Shown one piece after another: positions 7,005-13,460 of a DNA stretch of 19,104 bases. The stretch covers positions 1-19,104 of the forward strand of contig JAUQPQ010000024.1 in the NCBI GenBank assembly GCA_030550295.1. Direction: 5' to 3'. A program made the translations under genes and the position numbers. Below the pieces are notes generated by a model. It ran no database searches and was not told where the DNA came from. It saw nothing but the letters and a program-made list of their open reading frames with translations. The number at the start of each line of letters is the position of its first letter. The stretch's first letter is position 1. The stretch comes from Chloroflexota bacterium (GTDB lineage: Bacteria; Chloroflexota; Dehalococcoidia; SM23-28-2; HRBIN24).

Positions 7005-8351
7005 TTAGAGGATGGGCAGATAGCGGCGAATCTCGTAGTCGGTCACTTGGCGTCTATATTCAGCCCACTCTAGCTTTTTGTTCTCTATGAGCTTATAGAA
7101 GATATGGTCGCCCAGGCAACGACGTAACAACTCTGAGCTCTCGGCCACTTGGATGGCCTCCCACAAGGACTCGGGAAGGCGGGTGATGCCCATAGCCCTC
7201 CTCTCTTCTTCTGTAAGCTGGTAGACGTTACCCTCGGCAGGGGGAGGGCATGGGTACTCGGCCTCAATGCCTTGGAGGCCAGCGGCCAGCATAGCAGCGA
7301 AGGCCAAGTAGGGGTTACAGGCGGCATCGGGGGCCCGGTACTCGATGCGCATCGCCTCCTCCCTGCCAGGGCGCACCTGGGGAACGCGGATGAGGTCGGC
7401 CCGGTTGCGGAAGGACCAAGAGACGTAAACGGGGGCCTCAAAGCCTAAGGGGCCCGTCCCTGGGACCAGGCGCTTATAGGAATTTACCCATTGGTTAGTT
7501 ACCAGACAGATCTCTGGCGCATGGCGCAAAAGCCCCGCCACGTAGGAGCGCGCCAGGGAGGAGAGGTGCTGGGGATCATTGGGGTCATAAAAGGCGTTCC
7601 GCTCCCCCCGGAAAAGGGACTGGTTAACGTGCATGCCCGATCCGTTGACATCGGCCAGAGGTTTGGGCATGAAGGTGGCGTAGACGCCGTACTTAAGGGC
7701 CACCTCCTTGATGACCAAGCGGGCGGTCATCACCGCATCAGCCATAGTGAGAGCATCGGCATAGTGCAAGTCTATCTCGTGCTGGCTAGGGGCACCCTCA
7801 TGGTGACTGTGCTCCACAGCGATGTCCATCTCCTCCAATATGAGGACCGTGTCCCTGCGCAGGTCGGTGGCCTCGTCTAGAGGGGTGAGATCGAAATATC
7901 CCCCTCGGTCTAGAACTTGGGGAGACTCGGCCGACTGAAAGTAGAAGAACTCCAGCTCGGGCCCCACGTAAAAGGTATACCCCAGCTCCGCCGCCCGTCG
8001 GAGGTTGCGCTTCAGCACGTACCTGGGATCTCCCTCAAAGGGCTCCCCTGAGGGGAGGGAGATATCACAGAAGAGGCGGGCCACCCGCTTCTCTTGCGGC
8101 CGCCAGGGGAGGACGGCAAAGGTGGTGGGGTCGGGCATGGCGATCATGTCCGACTCGTCCGCCCTGGCGAAACCCTCAATGGAGGAGCCATCAAAGTTGA
8201 CCCCGTCTTCTAGGGCCTCTGGCAGCTCCTCCACCGTAATATTGATGCTCTTGAGCTGACCCAAGATATCTGTGAACCAGAGGCGGACAAACTTCACGTC
8301 GTGCTGGCGGGCCATCTCCAGCACGCGCTCCTTGGCCTCCCTCACATCCAT
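7005..8351 (-). CDS. glnA: Type I glutamine synthetase, GSI-alpha-like, with a catalytic-flap insertion
   Basis: Cytoplasmic dodecameric enzyme joining glutamate and ammonia with ATP to give glutamine. The 448 residues match the short alpha form. Visible sites are Asp54/Ser57 of the ammonium site (NFDGSSIEGF), metal-binding Glu132/Glu134 (GPELEFF), Glu192 (SQHEIDLHYAD), the GSGMH loop at 237-241, Arg294 (SYKRLVPG), Arg316/Arg318 and Arg339 (MRIEYRAPD). Arg63 in GFARADESDM matches the arginine (Arg62) that gives feedback inhibition in Bacillus GS, which supports the alpha assignment; the neighbouring GS has Lys there. Unusual: the Glu flap, normally PGYEAPV, reads PGTGPLGFEAPV (297-308), with four extra residues before the catalytic Glu305. 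It lies 60 nt downstream of the other GS, with its own TATAAT. A related ligase (for example a gamma-glutamyl-amine synthetase) cannot be excluded. Confidence 0.9.
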   Translation of the reverse strand: MDVREAKERVLEMARQHDVKFVRLWFTDILGQLKSINITVEELPEALEDGVNFDGSSIEGFARADESDMIAMPDPTTFAVLPWRPQEKRVARLFCDISLPSGEPFEGDPRYVLKRNLRRAAELGYTFYVGPELEFFYFQSAESPQVLDRGGYFDLTPLDEATDLRRDTVLILEEMDIAVEHSHHEGAPSQHEIDLHYADALTMADAVMTARLVIKEVALKYGVYATFMPKPLADVNGSGMHVNQSLFRGERNAFYDPNDPQHLSSLARSYVAGLLRHAPEICLVTNQWVNSYKRLVPGTGPLGFEAPVYVSWSFRNRADLIRVPQVRPGREEAMRIEYRAPDAACNPYLAFAAMLAAGLQGIEAEYPCPPPAEGNVYQLTEEERRAMGITRLPESLWEAIQVAESSELLRRCLGDHIFYKLIENKKLEWAEYRRQVTDYEIRRYLPIL

Positions 8352-8372
8352 CCCCTAAAGCCCCCAAAGACG

Positions 8373-8378
8373 ATTATA
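8373..8378 (-). promoter_or_regulatory. Consensus -10 element (TATAAT) upstream of the alpha-like glnA
   Basis: The minus strand reads CCGG-TATAAT-CGTC 21 nt before the ATG at 8351, inside the 60-nt gap between the two glutamine synthetase genes. The 17-bp-spaced -35 position reads CAAGGC, a poor match. No GTAAC repeat is present here, unlike the promoters of amtB and the upstream glnA. This gene may therefore have separate expression in addition to read-through. Confidence 0.45.
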
Positions 8379-8411
8379 CCGGTGGCTAGGCTATGGCCTT
8401 GGCCCCTAGGC

Positions 8412-9878
8412 TCACACGTCGAAATACAGGTGGAACTCCCAAGGATGAGGACGCAGGCGGATCTGGTCTACCTCCTGCCACTTGTACTCCACCCACACCT
8501 CTAGGACGTCACTGGTGAAGACTCCACCCTTAAGGAGGAACTCATGATCCTCCTCCAGGGCCCGAAGGGCCTCCTCCAAGGAGGCAGGCACCTTGGGGAT
8601 CTTGGCCTCCTCCTCGGGCGATAGCTCGTAGGTGTTCTTGTCCAGGGGTGGGCCTGGGTCGATCTCGTTCTCAATGCCATCAATGCCAGCCATGAGCATG
8701 GCAGCAAAGGCCAGGTAGGGGTTGCAGGAGCCATCGGGAGGACGGAACTCGATGCGCTTGCTCTTGGGGTTGGGGGAGTAGACGGGTATGCGTACCGCCG
8801 CCGACCGGTTACGGGCCGAGTAGACCAAGTTGACGGGCGCTTCATAGCCGGGGGTAAGACGCTTGTAAGAGTTGGTAGTGGGGGCGCAGAAGGCCATAAG
8901 GGCCCGCGAGTGCTTGAGGAGGCCACCTATGTAATAGCGGCACAGCTTAGATATTAGGGCGTAGCCTTCAGGGTCATAGAACAGGTTCTCCCCGTTCTTC
9001 CAGAGGCTCTGGTGGGTGTGCATGCCTGAGCCGTTGTCGCCAAAGAGGGGCTTGGGCATAAAGGTGGCCACCTTGTTGTGCTTGCGGGCGATGTTCTTCA
9101 CCAGGTACTTGTACCACATAACCTTATCGGCCATGTTGACCAGGGAATCGAACTTCATGTCGATCTCGCACTGGCCCCCCGTGGCCACTTCATGATGGTG
9201 CACCTCCACAGGTATGCCGATGCGGTTCATGGTGATGATGATCTCACTGCGCAGATCCTGAAGGGAGTCGTGAGGGGGAACAGGGAAGTACCCCTCCTTG
9301 AAACGAGGCTTATAGCCTAGGTTGGGCCGCTCCTCCCTGCCCGAGTTCCACTCCCCCTCTATGGAGTCTACGTAGTAGAAGCCAAAGTGCTCCCCCTGGT
9401 CAAAACGCACGTCGTCAAAGATAAAGAACTCACACTCAGGCCCCCAGAAGGAGATATCGGCGATGCCCGACTTGCGCAAGAACTCCTCGGCCTTCTTGGC
9501 GATATAGCGGGGGTCACGGGAGTAGGGGGCCTTGGTCAAAGGGTCATAGACGTCGCAGATGATGGCCAAGGTGGGATGCTCACAAAGGGGATCGAGGCGA
9601 GCAGTAGCAGGGTCGGGCAAAAGGATCATGTCCGACTCCTGGATCTTCTGGAACCCACGGATGGAAGACCCATCAAACCCTACACCGTCCACCCAGATGC
9701 TGGTGACGATGTCGTCCATCTCCGTCAACTCGGAGACAGGCATAGAGAAGTGCTGCCACAACCCAGGAAGGTCATTGAAGCGCAGATCTACAATCTGTAT
9801 ATCGTATTGGCGAACAAGCTTTTGTGCCTGGTCTATAGCTTGCTGCAGCTTTTTCAGCTCATCTGGGTTTATCACCAT
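8412..9878 (-). CDS. glnA: Type I glutamine synthetase, GSI-beta-like
   Basis: A second ATP-dependent glutamate-ammonia ligase, 488 residues and so about 40 longer than its neighbour. Motifs in order: GFDGSSIRGFQKIQESDM (ammonium site; Lys in place of the alpha-form feedback arginine), GPECEFFIF, VHHHEVATGGQCEIDMKFD, PKPLFGDNGSGMHTHQSL, NSYKRLTPGYEAPVNL (standard-length Glu flap), RNRSAAVRIP and RIEFRPPDGSCNPYLAFA. Tyr417 in NTYELSPEEEAKIP aligns with the tyrosine adenylylated in enteric GS (Tyr397), and the following stretch with a long FLLKGGVFTSDVL segment and HPWEFHLYFDV end is beta-like. Whether it is adenylylated depends on a GlnE elsewhere, which is not in the window. ATG 9878 follows a strong GGAGG Shine-Dalgarno. 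A TATAAT and two phased GTAAC repeats precede it, suggesting control by the GlnR-like regulator. Confidence 0.95.
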   Translation of the reverse strand: MVINPDELKKLQQAIDQAQKLVRQYDIQIVDLRFNDLPGLWQHFSMPVSELTEMDDIVTSIWVDGVGFDGSSIRGFQKIQESDMILLPDPATARLDPLCEHPTLAIICDVYDPLTKAPYSRDPRYIAKKAEEFLRKSGIADISFWGPECEFFIFDDVRFDQGEHFGFYYVDSIEGEWNSGREERPNLGYKPRFKEGYFPVPPHDSLQDLRSEIIITMNRIGIPVEVHHHEVATGGQCEIDMKFDSLVNMADKVMWYKYLVKNIARKHNKVATFMPKPLFGDNGSGMHTHQSLWKNGENLFYDPEGYALISKLCRYYIGGLLKHSRALMAFCAPTTNSYKRLTPGYEAPVNLVYSARNRSAAVRIPVYSPNPKSKRIEFRPPDGSCNPYLAFAAMLMAGIDGIENEIDPGPPLDKNTYELSPEEEAKIPKVPASLEEALRALEEDHEFLLKGGVFTSDVLEVWVEYKWQEVDQIRLRPHPWEFHLYFDV

Positions 9879-9899
9879 GGCTCCCTCCTCGATATCAGC

Positions 9900-9905
9900 A
9901 TTATA
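9900..9905 (-). promoter_or_regulatory. Consensus -10 element (TATAAT) for the beta-like glnA
   Basis: The minus strand reads TAGCC-TATAAT-GCTG, giving an expected start near 9893 and a leader of about 15 nt that still contains the GGAGG ribosome-binding site. The -35 position at 17 bp spacing reads GATGGC, a weak match. This fits an activator-dependent promoter using the GTAAC pair about 33 nt further upstream. Confidence 0.55.
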
Positions 9906-9938
9906 GGCTAGGGCGATAATAAGCCATCCTGGCTAGCT

Positions 9939-9954
9939 GTTACGTTTATGTTAC
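9939..9954 (-). promoter_or_regulatory. Two GTAAC half-sites 11 bp apart, proposed GlnR-like binding site
   Basis: The minus strand reads GTAAC-ATAAAC-GTAAC, that is two identical pentamers with 11-bp periodicity. This matches the layout of actinobacterial GlnR sites (gTnAC-N6-GaAAC), where winged-helix subunits bind in tandem on one face of the helix. The pair is centred about 53 bp upstream of the expected start of the beta-like glnA. The same pentamer in the same phase precedes amtB. Assignment to the regulator at 11836-12489 is inference. Confidence 0.5.
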
Positions 9955-9959
9955 AGCCC

Positions 9960-10301
9960 TTACAAGGCCATCTCCCCTCGCTCCCCAGTGCGGACGCGGA
10001 TGGCATCGGCCACGGGGATGAGGAAGATCTTGCCGTCGCCTATATGGCCGGTGCGGCTGGACTTAAGGATGATGCCCACCACCTGTTCCACGTCATCGTC
10101 CCGCACCACCACCTCCAGCTTCACCTTTGGCAGCATGTCTACCTCATACGTCTCGCCGCCGCGGCCGATATGGACGATCCCCTTCTGGACGCCGCGACCG
10201 GTGACGTGGGTCACATTGAGGCCCAAGAAGCCGGCCTGGGCCAGGGCGTTCTTGACATCGTTGAGCTTTTCGGGGCGGATTATCGCCTCTACCTTTATCA
10301 C
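9960..10301 (-). CDS. glnB: PII nitrogen regulatory protein (GlnB/GlnK family)
   Basis: Trimeric cytoplasmic signal protein sensing ATP/ADP and 2-oxoglutarate; in the family it gates AmtB and modulates nitrogen enzymes. The 113 residues include the IEAIIRP-like N-terminus, Gln39 next to the T-loop, the B-loop TGHIGDGKIF (84-93) and the C-loop IRVRTGERG (101-109). The T-loop reads KGIVHIGRGGETYEVDMLPK; Tyr52 aligns with the uridylylated Tyr51 of E. coli only if one extra residue is allowed before it. The start is GTG 10301, with AGGAGG 5 nt upstream. It follows amtB by 32 nt, the standard amtB-glnK arrangement, so GlnK is the more likely role; sequence alone does not separate GlnB from GlnK. 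It ends 81 nt before the beta-like glnA. Confidence 0.95.
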   Translation of the reverse strand: MIKVEAIIRPEKLNDVKNALAQAGFLGLNVTHVTGRGVQKGIVHIGRGGETYEVDMLPKVKLEVVVRDDDVEQVVGIILKSSRTGHIGDGKIFLIPVADAIRVRTGERGEMAL

Positions 10302-10333
10302 GGCTGCCTCCTGGTAATAGGATTCAACTCATA

Positions 10334-11734
10334 TTATGGGCCAGTGCCGCTCGCCTCCACCTCCCCTGGCTGCATCCGGGGGATGGGAGAAGGCGGGGAG
10401 GAGGGCGCCTGCATGGCCAAGGGGCTGGGCACCGCTGCCACCTCCTCCATGGTGTAGGCCCGCTCCCCGTGTTGGGCAACGTCTACGCCTATCTCCTCCT
10501 CCTGGGCCTCCACCCTTAGCCCTAGGGTGACATCGAGCACCTTCAGTACAAGGAAGGTGACGATAAAGGAATATCCCCAAGTGGCGCCGATACCTGCAAG
10601 CTGGGCAAGGAGCTGCTCTGGTCGCCCGTCTAGGGCTCCTCCTACTCCGCCCTGGAAGCCGGCCAAAGATGTTACCGCCGAGGTGGCGAAGAGGCCTGTG
10701 GCCAGGGCACCCCACGTCCCCCCTACACCATGGACGGCCCACACATCTAGGGCATCGTCTAGGGAAAGAAGGGAGCGCAAGCGAGTGGCGAAGAAGCAGA
10801 GCACCCCCGCCACTGCCCCAATGATAATGGCCGGCAAGATGTTGAGATAGCCATCGGTATGGGGCCACGCCCCCACGAACCCGGCGGCAGGGGTAATGGC
10901 CACCAGGCCAGCAACTGCCCCTGAGGCCGCCCCCACTACGCTGGGCTTGCCCAATACCAGCCAAGAGGCAAGCATCCACGCCACCGACGCCGCCGCTGCC
11001 GCCGTGTTGGTCTGCAAGAAGGCATTAACGGCCGAGCCGCCCGCCACTAGGGCGCTGCCAGCGTTGAAGCCGAACCACCCAAACCACAAAAGGGCCGTCC
11101 CCAACACTACGAAGGGGATGTTATGGGGCACCATCGCCTCCTTTCCGTAATCGAGGCGCCGCCCCAGAACGAGGGCTGCTGCCAGGGCAGCAACACCCGA
11201 GTTGATGTGCACTACTGCCCCCCCAGCGAAGTCGTAGGCCCCAAGGCCACCGTTGGCACCCAGCCATCCCTCCTTACCCCAAACCCAATGGGCCACAGGG
11301 ACATACACCAGCGTCACCCACAAGACCAGAAACACCAGATAGGTGCTGAACTTGGCCCTCTCAGCTATGGCGCCCGTAATGAGCGCCGGCGTGATGATGG
11401 CGAACATCATCTGGAAGAGCATGTAGAGCTGATGAGGAATAGTGGCGGCATAATCGGGGTTGGGGTCGGCCCCTACCAAGCGCATCCCAAACCACGATAG
11501 GTCACCTAGAAAGCCTCCATGGTCGGGCCCAAAGGCGAGGGAGTACCCCCACAGGACCCAGATCAGGCTCACCACCCCCATAGCTATGAAGCTATGCATG
11601 ATGGTGGAGAGGACGTTTTTGGCCCTCACTAGGCCCCCGTAGAAGAAGGCCAGCCCCGGGGTCATAAGCAGCACCAGCGCCGATGACACCAAGAGCCAGG
11701 CCGTGTCGCCGCTGTCTACTCTTAACTCCGGCAT
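10334..11734 (-). CDS. amtB: Ammonium transporter with a Pro/Ser-rich C-terminal tail
   Basis: Amt/MEP/Rh family channel that brings ammonium across the cytoplasmic membrane. The 466 residues show about 11 helices, beginning with DTAWLLVSSALVLLMTPGLAFFYGG. Visible pore features are Phe111 of the periplasmic gate (QMMFAIITPALITGAIAER), Asp168 (AYDFAGG), the twin histidines His176 (VVHINSG) and His335 (WAVHGVGG), and the WFGWFGFNAGSAL segment. No cleaved signal peptide is evident. The usual cytosolic C-terminal region is present (LGLRVEAQEEEIGVDVAQHGERAY), followed by about 37 extra residues rich in Pro and Ser (430-466). ATG 11734 has GGGGGGAG just upstream. PII follows after 32 nt, and a GlnR-like gene lies 101 nt upstream on the same strand with three phased half-sites in the gap. 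Confidence 0.96.
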   Translation of the reverse strand: MPELRVDSGDTAWLLVSSALVLLMTPGLAFFYGGLVRAKNVLSTIMHSFIAMGVVSLIWVLWGYSLAFGPDHGGFLGDLSWFGMRLVGADPNPDYAATIPHQLYMLFQMMFAIITPALITGAIAERAKFSTYLVFLVLWVTLVYVPVAHWVWGKEGWLGANGGLGAYDFAGGAVVHINSGVAALAAALVLGRRLDYGKEAMVPHNIPFVVLGTALLWFGWFGFNAGSALVAGGSAVNAFLQTNTAAAAASVAWMLASWLVLGKPSVVGAASGAVAGLVAITPAAGFVGAWPHTDGYLNILPAIIIGAVAGVLCFFATRLRSLLSLDDALDVWAVHGVGGTWGALATGLFATSAVTSLAGFQGGVGGALDGRPEQLLAQLAGIGATWGYSFIVTFLVLKVLDVTLGLRVEAQEEEIGVDVAQHGERAYTMEEVAAVPSPLAMQAPSSPPSPIPRMQPGEVEASGTGP

Positions 11735-11766
11735 AGCTCCCCCCTTTGTGAAGGTCTTTGCAGGGA

Positions 11767-11831
11767 AGGATAAGGGGAAACAAGCGAGGATAAATTGCGA
11801 CCTTGTTACCAGAACTTTAACAGATGGTTAC
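11767..11831 (-). promoter_or_regulatory. amtB upstream region: three 11-bp-phased GlnR-like half-sites and candidate -10
   Basis: On the minus strand GTAAC (11827-11831), TTAAA (11816-11820) and GTAAC (11805-11809) follow each other with exactly 6 bp between units. A candidate -10, TATCCT, lies at 11767-11772. The distance from that -10 to the proximal GTAAC is 32 bp, against 33 bp at the beta-like glnA promoter, so the two promoters share one geometry. A second TATCCT at 11787-11792 is too close to the box to fit. The role of the boxes is inference by comparison with actinobacterial GlnR sites. Confidence 0.5.
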
Positions 11832-11835
11832 AAGG

Positions 11836-12489
11836 CTAGGCCTGGAAGCGGTACCCCACATTGCGGACCGTCTCTATGAAGGTGCGCTGAGGAGACTCCA
11901 GCTTGGCCCGCAGGCGTCGCACGTGTACATCTACTGTACGGGTGCCTCCAAAGAACTCATACCCCCATACCTTGCTCACCAGCTCCTCTCGGGTAAACAC
12001 CTTCCCTGGGTGGGAGGCCAAAAACCGCAAAAGCTCGAACTCCCGGTAGGTGAGCTGCACAGGCTTCCCCCCGAGATAGACACGATAGCTAGTGAGATCG
12101 ATGACTAACTCGCCCCTCCGCAATAGATTTGGCGTAACGATCCCCCTCATCTTCATAGCCAGCCGCAGACGGGCCGCCACCTCGTCTGGCCCTGCTCCCC
12201 TAAGGGCGAAATCGTCCCAGGGGAGGGGGGAGTCCAAGAAGGGCAACTGTTGTGGCAGCAACAAGGCTAGCACCACTCCTCGCTCCCGCACCTTCTCCCA
12301 GTGCCCTGCTAAATCCTCCTCCCCCAAAGAGGGGAGGTCCACCACTAGGGCCTGGGCATCCTCAGAGGGCGCTAGCCCCTCTAAAGAGGGAAAGATTTGA
12401 ACCCGGAATCCCTCCACCTCTAACCCCCTCTGCAGGGAGTGGGCGAAGGCTGCGTCGCGAGAAAGGATGATGACACTTGCTCCTTGCAT
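11836..12489 (-). CDS. glnR: GlnR-like OmpR-family winged-helix regulator with degenerate receiver
   Basis: Likely nitrogen transcription regulator. From ATG 12489 it has 217 residues. The N-terminal half (about 4-115) is receiver-like but degenerate: Asp51 (ALVVDLPSL) is at the phosphoacceptor position, while the acidic pair is reduced to SRD and the conserved Lys is absent (FALRGAGPDEVAARL). The C-terminal half (about 126-217) is an OmpR winged helix whose end, VWGYEFFGGTRTVDVHVRRL, is nearly the actinobacterial GlnR signature, as are PDEVAARLRLA and ETVRNVGYRF. No histidine kinase is adjacent, as for GlnR, which acts as an unphosphorylated dimer. The frame extends upstream to TTG 12555, but that codon abuts the divergent rmlD start; GTG 12522 or 12510 are other options. 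Position at the head of amtB-PII-glnA-glnA supports the function. A PhoP/RegX-type regulator is the alternative. Confidence 0.8.
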   Translation of the reverse strand: MQGASVIILSRDAAFAHSLQRGLEVEGFRVQIFPSLEGLAPSEDAQALVVDLPSLGEEDLAGHWEKVRERGVVLALLLPQQLPFLDSPLPWDDFALRGAGPDEVAARLRLAMKMRGIVTPNLLRRGELVIDLTSYRVYLGGKPVQLTYREFELLRFLASHPGKVFTREELVSKVWGYEFFGGTRTVDVHVRRLRAKLESPQRTFIETVRNVGYRFQA

Positions 12490-12513
12490 ATCGCTGCTGC
12501 CAGAGGCCACCCC

Positions 12514-12542
12514 TTGATTCACATGATAACACCCCCTACCAT
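12514..12542 (+). promoter_or_regulatory. Candidate promoter for rmlD
   Basis: TTGATT (12514-12519) and TACCAT (12537-12542) are 17 bp apart; each matches the vegetative consensus at four of six positions. The expected start would be about 7 nt before the rmlD ATG, so translation would be close to leaderless. The element overlaps the possible longer N-terminus of the divergent regulator. Confidence 0.3.
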
Positions 12543-12555
12543 AGGCTGAGGCCAA

Positions 12556-13446
12556 ATGGAAGCGAAGCCCAAGGGCCCCATCGTAATCCTAGGGGCAAGG
12601 GGGCAGCTGGCCAGCGACCTGGGCCGCCTCCTGGAGGCTCAAGGAGCCCCCCTAGTGCCCCTAGCCCATAGCGACCTGGACATTGTGAATCGGGAGGCCG
12701 TAGCGGAGAGGCTAGACCAACTGCGGCCCTGGGCAGTAGTCAACACGGCCGCCTTCCATAGGGTGGAAGCATGTGAAGAAGACCCCCAACAGGCCTTCTT
12801 GGTAAACGCCATCGCCGTGGGACACCTGGCCCAGGTATGCCACCGCCTTGGTGCTCTCCTCGTCCATATAAGCACCGATTACGTGTTCGATGGCGCCAAA
12901 GGGAGCCCCTATGAGGAGATAGACCCACCATCGCCTATCAACGTCTATGGTGCCTCCAAGGCGGCAGGGGAGTTCCTGGTGCGGGCCCAATGCCCTGAAC
13001 ACCTCATCGTCCGTACCTCTGGGCTTTTCGGCCTTCGGGGCTCCAGTGTCAAGGGAGGGAACTTCGTAGAGACTATGCTGCGGCTGGGGCGGGAGAAGGG
13101 GGAGGTGCACGTGGTCACCGACCAGGTCCTCTCCCCCACCTACACTCCCGACTTAGCAGCCAAAATTTGGGAGCTCATGCGTGCCGGCGCCCGTGGGACG
13201 TTCCACATAACCAACAGCGGCTCCTGCTCATGGTACCAGTTCGCTTGCAGCATCTTCCAGCTAGCAGGGCTTCAGGTGAAGGTACACCCCGTTACGTCCG
13301 AATTCTTCCCTAACAAGGCCCGTCGACCCTCCTTCTCGGTGTTGGAGAACGCCCGCCTACGGCGGGAAGGATACGGGCTATTACGTCCTTGGCAAGAGGC
13401 CCTAGCTAGCTACCTGGAGGAAAGAAGGCGCCTAGGCATTCCATAA
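12556..13446 (+). CDS. rmlD: dTDP-4-dehydrorhamnose reductase family protein (RmlD/RfbD)
   Basis: Extended short-chain dehydrogenase of the RmlD_sub_bind family, 296 residues, the usual length. In the rhamnose pathway it reduces dTDP-4-dehydro-L-rhamnose to dTDP-L-rhamnose with NAD(P)H. The Rossmann motif GARGQLASDLG (13-23), the VNTAAFHRVEACEEDP segment (62-77), STDYVFDG (106-113) with the catalytic Thr, and the YGASK catalytic pair Tyr131/Lys135 are all present. The C-terminal substrate region includes FHITNSGSCSWYQFA and RPSFSVLEN. ATG 12556 is taken as the start although the upstream GAGG is weak. An RmlC-like cupin follows after 14 nt. RmlA and RmlB are not in the window, so the exact sugar made is not proven. 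Confidence 0.9.
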   Translation: MEAKPKGPIVILGARGQLASDLGRLLEAQGAPLVPLAHSDLDIVNREAVAERLDQLRPWAVVNTAAFHRVEACEEDPQQAFLVNAIAVGHLAQVCHRLGALLVHISTDYVFDGAKGSPYEEIDPPSPINVYGASKAAGEFLVRAQCPEHLIVRTSGLFGLRGSSVKGGNFVETMLRLGREKGEVHVVTDQVLSPTYTPDLAAKIWELMRAGARGTFHITNSGSCSWYQFACSIFQLAGLQVKVHPVTSEFFPNKARRPSFSVLENARLRREGYGLLRPWQEALASYLEERRRLGIP

Positions 13447-13460
13447 CGGGAGGTGAAGGG

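Noticed and set aside
7490..7506. GTTAGTTAC within the alpha-like glnA as a further GlnR-like box
   Set aside because: It is intragenic and not in 11-bp phase with a second pentamer.
9387..9911. 174-codon open frame on the plus strand opposite the beta-like glnA
   Set aside because: It lies wholly antisense to a gene with complete glutamine synthetase motifs and extends across its promoter. It has no recognisable domain or ribosome-binding site.
10329..10979. 216-codon minus-strand frame overlapping amtB in another frame
   Set aside because: Its composition (Arg, Gly, Cys, Pro-rich) is that of a shifted high-GC frame. The amtB frame carries all transporter motifs here.
12525..12531. GATAACA upstream of the GlnR-like gene, the same heptamer as in the response-regulator leader
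   Set aside because: It is a single 7-mer without the inverted partner; one or two chance copies are expected in 19 kb on both strands.
12490..12555. Upstream extension of the GlnR-like protein to TTG 12555
   Set aside because: The 22 extra residues have no counterpart in the receiver fold and the TTG abuts the divergent rmlD start. ATG 12489 places the first strand where the family begins, although GTG starts at 12510 or 12522 stay possible.
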